NCBI GenBank assembly: GCA_002722315.1
Contig: PBLG01000047.1
Location: forward strand, 62,001-126,000
Length of the DNA stretch: 64,000 nucleotides
Source of the DNA: Lysobacterales bacterium
GTDB taxonomy: Bacteria; Pseudomonadota; Gammaproteobacteria; Xanthomonadales; Wenzhouxiangellaceae
Direction of reading: 5' to 3'
The stretch's first letter is position 1. The number at the start of each line of letters is the position of its first letter. The notes under the pieces were generated by a model, which did not search any database, was not told the DNA's origin, and saw only the letters and a list, made by a program, of their open reading frames with translations. Shown in pieces: positions 52,508 to 60,918 of the stretch. The position numbers and the translations under genes are program-made.

Positions 52508-53865
52508 CGCCGCTACCCCAGGAGATCATCCGGACAAAGCGCGACGGCGGCATCGTGGATGAAGCCTCCATCCAACGATTCGTCGCCGGCATCGCCGACG
52601 GCAGCGTGGCCGACGAGCAACTGGGCGCCTTCGCCATGGCGGTCTTTCTCAAGGGCATGAACCGGGACGAATGCGTCGCGCTGACGCTGGCCATGCGCGA
52701 TTCGGGCCGGGTCATGCAGTGGGCCGACCAGGACCTGCCGGGACCGGTCCTCGACAAGCACTCCACCGGCGGCGTCGGCGACGCGGTCTCGTTGATCCTC
52801 GGACCGTGGGTGGCCGCCTGCGGCGGATTCGTGCCGATGATCTCCGGGCGCGGGCTCGGACACACCGGCGGCACCCTGGACAAGCTCGCCAGCATCCCGG
52901 GCTACGATCCATTTCCGAATCCCGAACGCCTGGCCCGGGTCGTCAGGCAGATCGGCGTGGCCATCATCGGCCAGACCGACGACCTGGCGCCGGCCGATCG
53001 GCGCTTCTACGCGGTGCGCGACGTGACCGCCACGGTCGAGTGCACGCCGCTGATCGTCGCCTCGATCCTTTCGAAAAAACTCGCCGCCGGCCTGGATGCG
53101 CTGGTCATGGACGTCAAGACCGGCAGCGGCAGCGTGATGGGCGCCGAATCGCGCTGCGTGGAGCTGGCCGAGACCATCTGCAGCGTGGCCGCGGGCGCCG
53201 GCACGCCGACTTCGGCGCTGGTCACCGACATGAACCAGGTGCTCGGCCGCAACGCCGGCAACGCGCTGGAGGTCGTCGAAGCCATCGAGATCCTGCGCGG
53301 CGAGCGCCGCGAAGGCCGGCTGATCGAAGTCACTCGGGCGCTGGCGGCCGAAATGCTCCTGGCCGGCGGGCTGTTCGCCGTACGCGACGAGGCCCTGTCG
53401 GCGCTGGATGAAAGCCTCCGCTCCGGCCGCGCCGCGGAACGCTTTCAGTTCATGGTCTCGGCGCTGGGCGGTCCGAACGACCTGCTGGAGCGGTATCGGG
53501 AGATTCTGCCCCGGACCCCCGTGGTCGTCGACGCCGCCCCCGCCGAGCCCGGTTTCATTGCCGAAATGGACGTCTACCAGGTCGGCATGGCCGTGGTCGA
53601 ACTCGGTGGCGGCCGAACGCGCAGCGACCAGGACATCGATCTCGCGGTGGGCCTGGAGAACGTCGCCGGCATCGGCGAACGGGTCGACGACCACCGGCCG
53701 ATCGCACGCATACATGCACGTACCCGCGAGGCGGCCGAGCGCGCCGCGGCCCGGCTGACCGGCGCGATCAGGCTGTCGGACACGCCTGCCCAGGCCCGGC
53801 CGGCGATCCACCGCGCCGTGAATTCGTCGCCGTCCCGGCACGCAAGCGAGGCATTGCCATCATGA
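52504..53865 (+). CDS. deoA: Thymidine phosphorylase
   Basis: 453 aa starting at a GTG that overlaps the deoC stop (GTGA). Family signatures: IIRTKRDGG at the N-terminus, LDKHSTGGVGDAVSLILGPW for phosphate binding, SGRGLGHTGGTLDKLASIPG, and MDVKTGSGSVMGAESRCVEL. It releases thymine (or uracil) and deoxyribose-1-phosphate for DeoC after mutase action; no deoB is seen in the window. The last ~30 residues are more variable than in E. coli. Confidence 0.95.
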   Translation: MTPLPQEIIRTKRDGGIVDEASIQRFVAGIADGSVADEQLGAFAMAVFLKGMNRDECVALTLAMRDSGRVMQWADQDLPGPVLDKHSTGGVGDAVSLILGPWVAACGGFVPMISGRGLGHTGGTLDKLASIPGYDPFPNPERLARVVRQIGVAIIGQTDDLAPADRRFYAVRDVTATVECTPLIVASILSKKLAAGLDALVMDVKTGSGSVMGAESRCVELAETICSVAAGAGTPTSALVTDMNQVLGRNAGNALEVVEAIEILRGERREGRLIEVTRALAAEMLLAGGLFAVRDEALSALDESLRSGRAAERFQFMVSALGGPNDLLERYREILPRTPVVVDAAPAEPGFIAEMDVYQVGMAVVELGGGRTRSDQDIDLAVGLENVAGIGERVDDHRPIARIHARTREAAERAAARLTGAIRLSDTPAQARPAIHRAVNSSPSRHASEALPS

Positions 53866-54269
53866 AACGCATCGACCCGGAAATACTCCAGGCCCTGCTT
53901 CGGACCCGCAAGGCGGCCTATGCGCCCTACTCCGGGTTCCAGGTCTCGGCGGTTGTCGAATCCGCAGACGGCCGCACCTTTGCCGGCTGCAACGTCGAGA
54001 CGGCCCACTTCAAGAGTGTCTGCGCCGAGGCCTCGGCACTGTCGGCCATGATCGGCGCCGGTCATCGCGAACTTGCGGCCGTCTACGTGCTGGGTCCCGG
54101 CGACAAGGCCTGCCCGCCGTGCGGCGACTGTCGCCAGCGAATCCACGAGTTCTCCCGAGTCGGGACGCGCGTGATCCTGGTCGACGAACACGGCCGTGTA
54201 CTGAACGATCGGACCATCGAGGAGCTGCTGCCGGATGCGTTCGGGCCAGACAGCCTGGACGCCCGCTGA
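53862..54269 (+). CDS. cdd: Cytidine deaminase
   Basis: 135 aa, the homotetrameric short type. Zinc and catalytic motifs are intact: GCNVETAHFKSVCAEASALS (Cys-x-Val-Glu) and GPGDKACPPCGDCRQRIHEF (Pro-Cys-x-x-Cys). YAPYSGFQVSA is the substrate loop. It converts cytidine and deoxycytidine to uridine forms, feeding DeoA. It overlaps deoA by 4 bp (ATGA). Confidence 0.96.
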   Translation: MKRIDPEILQALLRTRKAAYAPYSGFQVSAVVESADGRTFAGCNVETAHFKSVCAEASALSAMIGAGHRELAAVYVLGPGDKACPPCGDCRQRIHEFSRVGTRVILVDEHGRVLNDRTIEELLPDAFGPDSLDAR

Positions 54270-54319
54270 CGCCCGGCTGAATAACGAATCGCACCGAACC
54301 GGCCACCGGAGACAATCCC

Positions 54320-55441
54320 ATGCATAAAATCGTACGAGTCGCATTCCTGCTTGCCGCAATTCAGCTTGCCGTCCTGGTTGCATTTGCGCCCCAGGCCAAG
54401 GCCGCAGACCGGGAGGTCGACACAATGGATACCGAAACCGCCGAAAGATTCGCCCGGTTGGCGCTTGACTGCATCGAGCGCGAATATCCGAACCTGATCC
54501 ATCACGTCATGACCGGCGACGACGACGTCGGGCCGCCGCGCGAGCTCACACCCGCCTTCTACGGTTGTTACGACTGGCACTCGGCGGTGCACGGCCACTG
54601 GCTGCTGACCCGGCTGGCACGCCGGTATCCGGAAACCGACTTCGGCGGGACCGCGATCGAGGCGCTGGGACGCAATCTCACGCACGAGCACCTGCTGACC
54701 GAGGCTGCCTACATGGCCGATCCGGCGCGGGACGGTTTCGAGCGGCCCTACGGTCTTGCCTGGCTGCTGCAGCTGATCGCGGAACTGGACGAATGGGGCG
54801 AACCGCCTGCCGACCAGTGGCGCGAATGGCTGGTGCCGCTGGAATCGATCGCGGTGCAGCGGCTGTCCGAATGGATTCCCAAGCTGGCCTATCCGATCCG
54901 GATCGGCGAGCACGACCAGACGGCGTTCGCCTTCGGCCTGGCCTGGGACTACGCCGAACAAGTCGGCAATTCCGAGTTCCGACAGCTGCTGGCCGATGCC
55001 GGCCGGCGCTTCTACGCGGAAGATCGCATATGTCCGCTGGCGTACGAACCGTCCGGACACGACTTCCTGTCGCCGTGCCTGGCCGAAGCGGACTTCCTGC
55101 GAAGAGTCCTCGACAGCGACCGCTTCGCCGAGTGGCTGAGCGGATTCCTGCCGGACATCGGCGAACCCGACTGGTTGCCGGTCGCGCGCGTGACCGATCG
55201 CAGCGACGGCAAGCTGGCCCACCTCGACGGCCTTAACCTCAGCCGTGCCTGGATGCTGGAGGGTATCGCCTCGGGCCTGCCCGCCGACGACGCCAGGCGC
55301 ACACCGCTTCTCGAAACCGCAGCACGGCACGCCGAAGCCGGGCTGGCCGGGGTCAGCGACGCGCACTACGAGGGTGGCCACTGGCTGGCCAGTTTCGCCA
55401 TTTACCTGGAGACCCGAAGAGGTATCGCCGCGGGGGACTGA
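54320..55441 (+). CDS. Secreted DUF2891-family protein
   Basis: 373 aa with a signal peptide (LLAAIQLAVLVAFAPQAKA). The mature part is helical with conserved Trp/His-rich blocks (FYGCYDWHSAVHGHWLLTRL, ERPYGLAWLLQLIAELDEWG, HDFLSPCLAEADFLRRVL, HLDGLNLSRAWMLEGIA, YEGGHWLASFAIYLET). These are the DUF2891 pattern, an alpha/alpha-barrel-like fold of unknown activity; a glycan-related role is plausible from the fold. It lies 50 bp after cdd and may be read through from that operon. Confidence 0.82.
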   Translation: MHKIVRVAFLLAAIQLAVLVAFAPQAKAADREVDTMDTETAERFARLALDCIEREYPNLIHHVMTGDDDVGPPRELTPAFYGCYDWHSAVHGHWLLTRLARRYPETDFGGTAIEALGRNLTHEHLLTEAAYMADPARDGFERPYGLAWLLQLIAELDEWGEPPADQWREWLVPLESIAVQRLSEWIPKLAYPIRIGEHDQTAFAFGLAWDYAEQVGNSEFRQLLADAGRRFYAEDRICPLAYEPSGHDFLSPCLAEADFLRRVLDSDRFAEWLSGFLPDIGEPDWLPVARVTDRSDGKLAHLDGLNLSRAWMLEGIASGLPADDARRTPLLETAARHAEAGLAGVSDAHYEGGHWLASFAIYLETRRGIAAGD

Positions 55442-55552
55442 ACGACCGCGCGCGTCGACCCGCCCGATGCGCGGGGACGAAAGTGTCCGGATTTGCTCAC
55501 GCCATGCGTAGTCAGGCGCTGAGCGTCGAACATATTTCAAAAGGCTTCTCCG

Positions 55553-56545
55553 ATGAACCAGGAACGACTCCGCAAACCCGGGTTCGGCGAACGACTTCGC
55601 CAGCTCGGCTACCTGTTCAAGCACACCTTCACGCTGGTCGGTCGCGACCCCGGCATCGTCCGGCCGCTGGCCCGGATGAGCATCTATGGCGCTGTGACGA
55701 CAAGCGTCTTCTTCTGCGCGCTGCTGGCCTTCGGTCTCGATGCAGACGGCACCGGGATCGCGCTCTTGCTGGCAGCAATCGGGCTATTCATCTACAAGTT
55801 CTTCTATTACAACCGCCAGGAGCTTCGCCAGAGCTGGCTGGCCGCCGAAACCCTTCAGGGCCGCAAACGCTCCGCGGCCGAAGCCGCCGCTCGGGTCGAC
55901 GAACTCGCCTGGACGGCTCGAAAGCTCGCGCTGATCGACATGCTGGTCGCGCGCCTGGCGCAGCTGGCGCGCGGCGAAAAAGCCGGCTTCCTGGTGCGCA
56001 TCGTCGCCGGCGCACTGGTCGAAGTCTGGGACCTGGTCAACCACTACCTGCTGCCGGCCGCCGCGGTCGACGGGCTCGGCATTCGAGACGGCGTGGCGCG
56101 CATGCACAAGCTTCGCGACAACGTGCCGGAGACCCTGGCCGGGGTATTCGGCATCGACATCGCCGCGCGCGCGGTCGGCGCGATCATGGGGCCGGTCTAC
56201 CTGTTGCTGGTGGTCGGCTCGGGCGCGCTGGGGCTCTGGATAGGCAACGACCTGCCGGCGTTTCACGTCGGCGGGATGGCCGACCTGCTCGGCCGGACCG
56301 GCATCGACGTCGATGCCGAGAGCCTCTACTTCGCGTGGCTTCCCACGCTGATTGCGCTGTGGATCGGCAAGCTGGGCAGCGTCGTGCTCGAACGCACCAC
56401 CACCACGGTCAAGGTCATCTACTTCACCGTCTTCTACATGCGCATCACGCACGGAGACGCGATCATCGATGAAATTCGCGGCGAACTCGACAGTTACCTG
56501 CGGATGGAAGCTGACGACGTGGAACCGGTGGCGTCGCCGGCCTGA
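55553..56545 (+). CDS. Integral membrane protein of unknown function
   Basis: 330 aa. The N-terminal RLRQLGYLFKHTFTLVGRDP is followed by paired membrane helices at ~45-85 (AVTTSVFFCALLAFGLDADG, GIALLLAAIGLFIYKFFYY). A charged cytosolic middle comes next, then two or three more helices at ~205-230 and ~265-290. Late segment TTTTVKVIYFTVFYMRITHG is conserved-looking. I do not recognise the family with confidence. It converges with the RCK channel gene across 15 bp. Confidence 0.7.
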   Translation: MNQERLRKPGFGERLRQLGYLFKHTFTLVGRDPGIVRPLARMSIYGAVTTSVFFCALLAFGLDADGTGIALLLAAIGLFIYKFFYYNRQELRQSWLAAETLQGRKRSAAEAAARVDELAWTARKLALIDMLVARLAQLARGEKAGFLVRIVAGALVEVWDLVNHYLLPAAAVDGLGIRDGVARMHKLRDNVPETLAGVFGIDIAARAVGAIMGPVYLLLVVGSGALGLWIGNDLPAFHVGGMADLLGRTGIDVDAESLYFAWLPTLIALWIGKLGSVVLERTTTTVKVIYFTVFYMRITHGDAIIDEIRGELDSYLRMEADDVEPVASPA

Positions 56546-56560
56546 TCAGCGGAGCAGGCG

Positions 56561-58270
56561 TCAGGAGGCTCGCTCGGACGAGACCGCCTTTTGCCGCCAG
56601 ACCCAGCCGTTGCGGCGATCTTCGCCGACCAGCAGGTATTCCAGTATCCGGTCGTTTTCCAGCGCGGCACGCACCCTTCGCGCCGCACGGTTTCGACCGG
56701 CCAGCAGAATGCGATCGCCCAACTCGAGCGCGACATCGTCGCCGGGGCAGAGAATGTCTTCTTCGTCGCGGCGCAGCAGGACCACTTCCAGCGGGAGCCG
56801 CGCATCTCGCTGACGGGGGTTTCTCAGCAGGGTCGAGACCGGCACCTCGACGCCGGCTTCGATCGCGCGCGCGATTGCCGGCGCGCGCCTGGCGCTGATC
56901 CGGCCGCCCGAAAACTCCGGGGAATCGTCGGACTGATGCTTCAACAACCTGGCCAGCAGGTCACGGGCAAAATCGTTGTCGCGCTCCAGCAGCGACGAAA
57001 GAAAGGGCTCGACCAGCGAGGAGCTTACGCGGCAAAGCATGTAGCCGGCGATGACCTGGCTTGGCTGGCCGACGAAGTCCGGCTCGGCGGCGCGAAACAG
57101 CGCGTGGGTCGAATAGCCGTTTTCCAGCGTGGCAAGGAACAGGTCCGGGTTGAGATGCCGGGCGGTGATCAGGATCGACAGGTTGTCGGCGTCGTCGCTG
57201 GTCGCGGCCACGATGCCGACCGCGGATTCGACGCGCGCTTCGGTCAGCGTCTCGGCCTCGGTGCCGCGCCCGGCAACCGTGCCGTCCGGTCGGCCGGGGC
57301 CTTCGGGATTGGGGTCGACCACGGTGACGGTCATGCCCTGGCGCTCGAGCAATTCGGCGACGGCGCGTCCGACCTGGGTGAACCCGCAAACGATCCAGTT
57401 GCCCACAGGCACCTCGCGCGGCGGTACCAGTCGCGCCCCCGGGCCGGACGAAATCCAGTGATAAAGCCTGAACAGGTCCGGTCGGGTGATCGCGAGCTCC
57501 ATTCGGCGGACATACTCCTCGACCGGGTTGACGACGTAATCGGTTTCGAACGAACGCATGTTCTCGGTCGCCGATTCGGAGTGTGCGCGGGCGTGCACCA
57601 CGACGCTGTGGTTGAGCAGCTTGGCGCTGATCGCGACCTTGAGGTTGGTCTTGTCACTGCCGGTCACCGCGATCACGCCGGCGCACCACCGGTTGCGCAG
57701 ACCGGCCTCGACCAGGTTGTCGGGCTTTTGCGCATCCATGCCGAACGACGTCACCGACGCGCCGAGATCCTCGACCTCGAGCGTCTCGATCTTTTCGCGG
57801 TTCTTGTCGACGACGACCACCGGGTGGCCGCGCGATGTCAGCGCGCCGACCATGATCCGGCCAGTGTCACCATAGCCGCATACCAGGTAAAAAGGCTGGT
57901 TCATCGCGCGCACACCCCGCGACTGCCGCGCACGCCTGAGCGCACTGCGATAGATGGGATCCTGCATCAGCGAAATGATCGATCCGATCGAGAACAGCCA
58001 GGCGATCACGGTCAGGTAGATGCTGACCATGGTCCACATGCGCTGCGCCGGCGTGAACTCGTAGGGCACCTCGCCGAACCCGATGGTACTGCCGGTATAG
58101 CTGACCACGTAGAACGCCTCCAGCATGCTCATGCGCCAGGGGTTGCCCTCGTCGTCGACGCCGGGCATCAGCGTGAATCCGAGCGTGGCTATTGCATAGG
58201 CCGAGATCAGCACGATCAGAGGCACGCGCATGCGCCGGAAGAACAGGAACAGCAATGACTCGGTCTTCAT
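56561..58270 (-). CDS. Potassium channel with two RCK (TrkA-like) domains
   Basis: 569 aa. Two membrane helices flank a pore loop with filter TIGFGE (residues 62-67), a variant of the K+ filter TVGYG. The first RCK domain starts YLVCGYGDTGRIMVGALTSR (~128), the second near NWIVCGFTQVGRAVAELLER (~287), and a C-terminal TrkA-C-like region ends at RILLAGRNRAARRV. Such channels gate K+ flux in response to nucleotides or ions. It begins 16 bp after the DUF6394 gene, and the divergent KtrA/KtrB-like genes make this a potassium module. Confidence 0.88.
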   Translation of the reverse strand: MKTESLLFLFFRRMRVPLIVLISAYAIATLGFTLMPGVDDEGNPWRMSMLEAFYVVSYTGSTIGFGEVPYEFTPAQRMWTMVSIYLTVIAWLFSIGSIISLMQDPIYRSALRRARQSRGVRAMNQPFYLVCGYGDTGRIMVGALTSRGHPVVVVDKNREKIETLEVEDLGASVTSFGMDAQKPDNLVEAGLRNRWCAGVIAVTGSDKTNLKVAISAKLLNHSVVVHARAHSESATENMRSFETDYVVNPVEEYVRRMELAITRPDLFRLYHWISSGPGARLVPPREVPVGNWIVCGFTQVGRAVAELLERQGMTVTVVDPNPEGPGRPDGTVAGRGTEAETLTEARVESAVGIVAATSDDADNLSILITARHLNPDLFLATLENGYSTHALFRAAEPDFVGQPSQVIAGYMLCRVSSSLVEPFLSSLLERDNDFARDLLARLLKHQSDDSPEFSGGRISARRAPAIARAIEAGVEVPVSTLLRNPRQRDARLPLEVVLLRRDEEDILCPGDDVALELGDRILLAGRNRAARRVRAALENDRILEYLLVGEDRRNGWVWRQKAVSSERAS

Positions 58271-58286
58271 CCCGGCAGCCCGTGGC

Positions 58287-58670
58287 TCAGCGGCTCAGCC
58301 CGGCGGTTTCCAGGGTGAGCAGCACGACCGACAGGAGGTTGGCCAGAAGCGCCCCGCCGGAAAGCGAAACGATGCTCGCCATCACCACCGGGGTCAGCCC
58401 GACTTCGGTTACATGGACGGCTACGGCCCAGACCAGGGCGGCGGCGATCAGCTGAAGATCGACGACCAGGCTGGACGCGAGCAGCACCGCACCCAAGTGC
58501 GATCGCTCGCCGAATTTCAGCACCGTGGCGATCAATCCCACCACCAGCGCGGCGAATAGTTCATACACGTTGTGATGATCGGGATTGTCGATATCGCCGA
58601 GGAAAAAACCGAAATTCAGCGTCAGCGCCAACAGAACGAAGAAGCCGAAAACCACCTTGCCCATGTTCAT
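58287..58670 (-). CDS. DUF6394-like small membrane protein
   Basis: 127 aa with four predicted membrane segments (VVFGFFVLLALTLNFGFFLG, VYELFAALVVGLIATVLKFG, LGAVLLASSLVVDLQLIAAA, LLANLLSVVLLTLETAGL). The conserved GDIDNPDHHNVYELFAA loop matches my memory of the DUF6394 family, which is found beside K+ channel genes. It is the first gene of a two-gene operon with the RCK channel and may be an accessory subunit; this role is inference. Confidence 0.72.
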   Translation of the reverse strand: MNMGKVVFGFFVLLALTLNFGFFLGDIDNPDHHNVYELFAALVVGLIATVLKFGERSHLGAVLLASSLVVDLQLIAAALVWAVAVHVTEVGLTPVVMASIVSLSGGALLANLLSVVLLTLETAGLSR

Positions 58671-58855
58671 GACGGGAATTCCCAGAAGTCGTTTGAACCA
58701 TTATGCCTCAAGCCGTCTGGTGCCGAAATCCGGCGGGGAATGCAACCAGACGCATCATGCTGACGTCGTCCTGGCTCATGCATGCCGGGGATCAGTTAAC
58801 ATCGAGCCAGGCGCTCGACCGAGGGTCGATCGCAAACGATCAGAGGAGGCCGTTC

Positions 58856-59518
58856 ATGAGCGGCAAGAAACGCAATTTCGTGGTCATCGGGCTCGGCATG
58901 TTCGGCCGCACCATCGCCACCCAGCTGGTGAGCTTCGGCAACCACGTGCTGGGCATAGACAGCGACGAAGTGCGCGTCAACGACGTCATAGACGAAATCT
59001 CCGAGGCCGTGATCGCCGACGTCAGGGACGACGAGTCCCTTCGCGAGGCCGGGGTCGATCAGTACGACGTCGCCGTGATCGCGATCGGCGACGATCTCGA
59101 ATCGAATGTGCTTTGCACCATGAACGTCAAGCTGCTGGGCGTGGAAACGATCTGGGCCAAGGCAATGAATCCCACCCACCACAGGATCCTGGATCGTCTC
59201 GGCGCCGACCGCGTGATCCATCCTGAAGAGGAAATCGGCCAGCACGTGGCCCAGATGTTGCACAACCCGCTGGTGCGCGACTATCTGAGCCTGGGCGACG
59301 GCAACTACCTGGTCGATCTGTCCATACCGGAGACGTTCGAAGGCAAGCGCCTGGAAGAACTGAAACTCGCCGACCACGAGGACATCCGGGTCGTGGGCAT
59401 CATGCGCGGCAGCGAATACATTGCCGGTCAGGACGACGAAACCCTTCTGGAAGTCGACGACAAGCTGTTGCTGCTGGGCCGACGCGATCCGCTGAGAGAC
59501 TTCAGCGACAGCCTGTAG
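58856..59518 (+). CDS. KtrA/TrkA-type potassium uptake regulatory subunit
   Basis: 220 aa from the ATG at 58856, which has GAGGAGG upstream. A Rossmann RCK-N domain (NFVVIGLGMFGRTIATQLVS, LGIDSDEVRVNDVIDE) binds NAD(H)/ATP in the family, and the C-terminal RCK-C domain ends DDKLLLLGRRDPLRDF. It gates the membrane subunit encoded 7 bp downstream. Single RCK pair, so closer to KtrA than to the duplicated TrkA of E. coli. Confidence 0.92.
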   Translation: MSGKKRNFVVIGLGMFGRTIATQLVSFGNHVLGIDSDEVRVNDVIDEISEAVIADVRDDESLREAGVDQYDVAVIAIGDDLESNVLCTMNVKLLGVETIWAKAMNPTHHRILDRLGADRVIHPEEEIGQHVAQMLHNPLVRDYLSLGDGNYLVDLSIPETFEGKRLEELKLADHEDIRVVGIMRGSEYIAGQDDETLLEVDDKLLLLGRRDPLRDFSDSL

Positions 59519-59525
59519 GCAATCC

Positions 59526-60872
59526 ATGAGCCCCGGGCTGCTATCCGTGTTCGGCCGCCGCGCGATCAACATCCCGCCGTCGGGTGTTCTGATGCTGACC
59601 TACCTGCTGCTGATTGCCGTCGGCACGATGCTGCTGATGCTGCCGGCCGCGACTCACGGCGGGATCAGCTGGTCGGATGCGGTCTTCACCGCGACTTCGG
59701 CCGTGACCGTAACCGGGCTCGTGGTGGTGGAAACCGGCGGCGATTTCACGCTGCTGGGCCAGGCCCTGATCCTGCTGCTGATCCAGCTTGGCGGCCTGGG
59801 CATCGTGACATTCGCGGTGCTCATTCTCTCAATGCTCGGCCTGCCGGTCGGGCTCTCGCAGCGCATCTACCTGCGCAACGAACTGAACCAGACTTCGATG
59901 TCGGACCTGCTTCGAATGGCGCTGGTGATCCTGCGCGTGGTGATTCTGTTCGAACTGGCCGGCATGGCCGCGCTGGCGTTCGTGTTCGTGCCGGAATTCG
60001 GCTGGCTCGAGGGCCTCTGGCAGTCGCTCTTCCATTCGGTTTCGGCATTCAACAATGCAGGGTTCGGACTGTTTCCGGACAGCTTCGTCCGCTGGGGCGG
60101 CCATCCCGTGATCAATATCGTCGTGCCGCTGCTGATAGTGGTCGGCGGCATCGGTTTCAGCGTGCTCACCGATCTCTACCACCACCGAACCTGGCGGAAA
60201 TTCTCGCTACACACCCGCCTGATGCTTGTCGGCAGCGCGGCGCTGGCCGCCTGGTCGATCGCGACGTTTGCCCTGCTCGAATGGAACAACCCGGAAACGC
60301 TGGGTCAATTCGCGGCCACCACGGACAGGTTCATGGCCAGCGTCTTTCAGGCCCTGACCACCCGCACCGCCGGATTCAATACTGTCGACATGGCCGACCT
60401 GGAAGACAGCTCCACGCTCATGTTCATCCTGCTGATGTTCATCGGCGGCGGCAGCGCCTCGACCGCCGGCGGCATCAAGGTCACGACGTTCCTGGTGATG
60501 CTGCTGGCCACGGCGGCGTTCCTGCGGCGACGGTCCGACCCGGTGGCGTTTCACCGCAGTCTGGGTCACGCCGAGATCATGAAAGTCCTTGCGCTGGTGT
60601 CGCTGTCGGCGTTCGCCGTGACCGCCGCGACGTTCCTGTTGTCGCTGACCAACGACCTCGATTTCCTCGACCTGCTGTTCGAAGCCGTTTCCGCGTTCGG
60701 CACCGTGGGCCTGTCGCGCGGCATCACCGATGAACTGAACCAGGCAGGGCGCGCGGTCATCGTGATCCTGATGTTCATCGGGCGCGTCGGACCGCTGGCG
60801 CTGGGACTTTTCATGGCGACACGGGTTCCGCCCAGCGTTCGCTATCCTGCCGGCCGCATATTCCTGGGTTGA
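59526..60872 (+). CDS. KtrB/TrkH-type potassium transporter membrane subunit
   Basis: 448 aa with about ten membrane segments and four pore-loop repeats recognisable as ATSAVTVTGLVVVETGG, SVSAFNNAGFGLFPDS, ALTTRTAGFNTVDMADL and AVSAFGTVGLSRGITDE, each with the single conserved filter glycine of the Trk/Ktr/HKT superfamily. The third repeat is followed by the GGGSASTAGGIKVTTF segment (intramembrane gate). It forms the K+ (often Na+-dependent) uptake channel with the preceding RCK subunit. It starts 7 bp after that gene. Confidence 0.93.
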   Translation: MSPGLLSVFGRRAINIPPSGVLMLTYLLLIAVGTMLLMLPAATHGGISWSDAVFTATSAVTVTGLVVVETGGDFTLLGQALILLLIQLGGLGIVTFAVLILSMLGLPVGLSQRIYLRNELNQTSMSDLLRMALVILRVVILFELAGMAALAFVFVPEFGWLEGLWQSLFHSVSAFNNAGFGLFPDSFVRWGGHPVINIVVPLLIVVGGIGFSVLTDLYHHRTWRKFSLHTRLMLVGSAALAAWSIATFALLEWNNPETLGQFAATTDRFMASVFQALTTRTAGFNTVDMADLEDSSTLMFILLMFIGGGSASTAGGIKVTTFLVMLLATAAFLRRRSDPVAFHRSLGHAEIMKVLALVSLSAFAVTAATFLLSLTNDLDFLDLLFEAVSAFGTVGLSRGITDELNQAGRAVIVILMFIGRVGPLALGLFMATRVPPSVRYPAGRIFLG

Positions 60873-60918
60873 AACCGGCCCGGCGGCGTTGCCCGCCCTC
60901 GCACGGTCGCGCGGAGGT

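Noticed and set aside
52504-54269. Phosphopentomutase or purine nucleoside phosphorylase in the deo operon
   Set aside because: Only deoC, deoA and cdd are present; the next gene is a DUF2891 protein.
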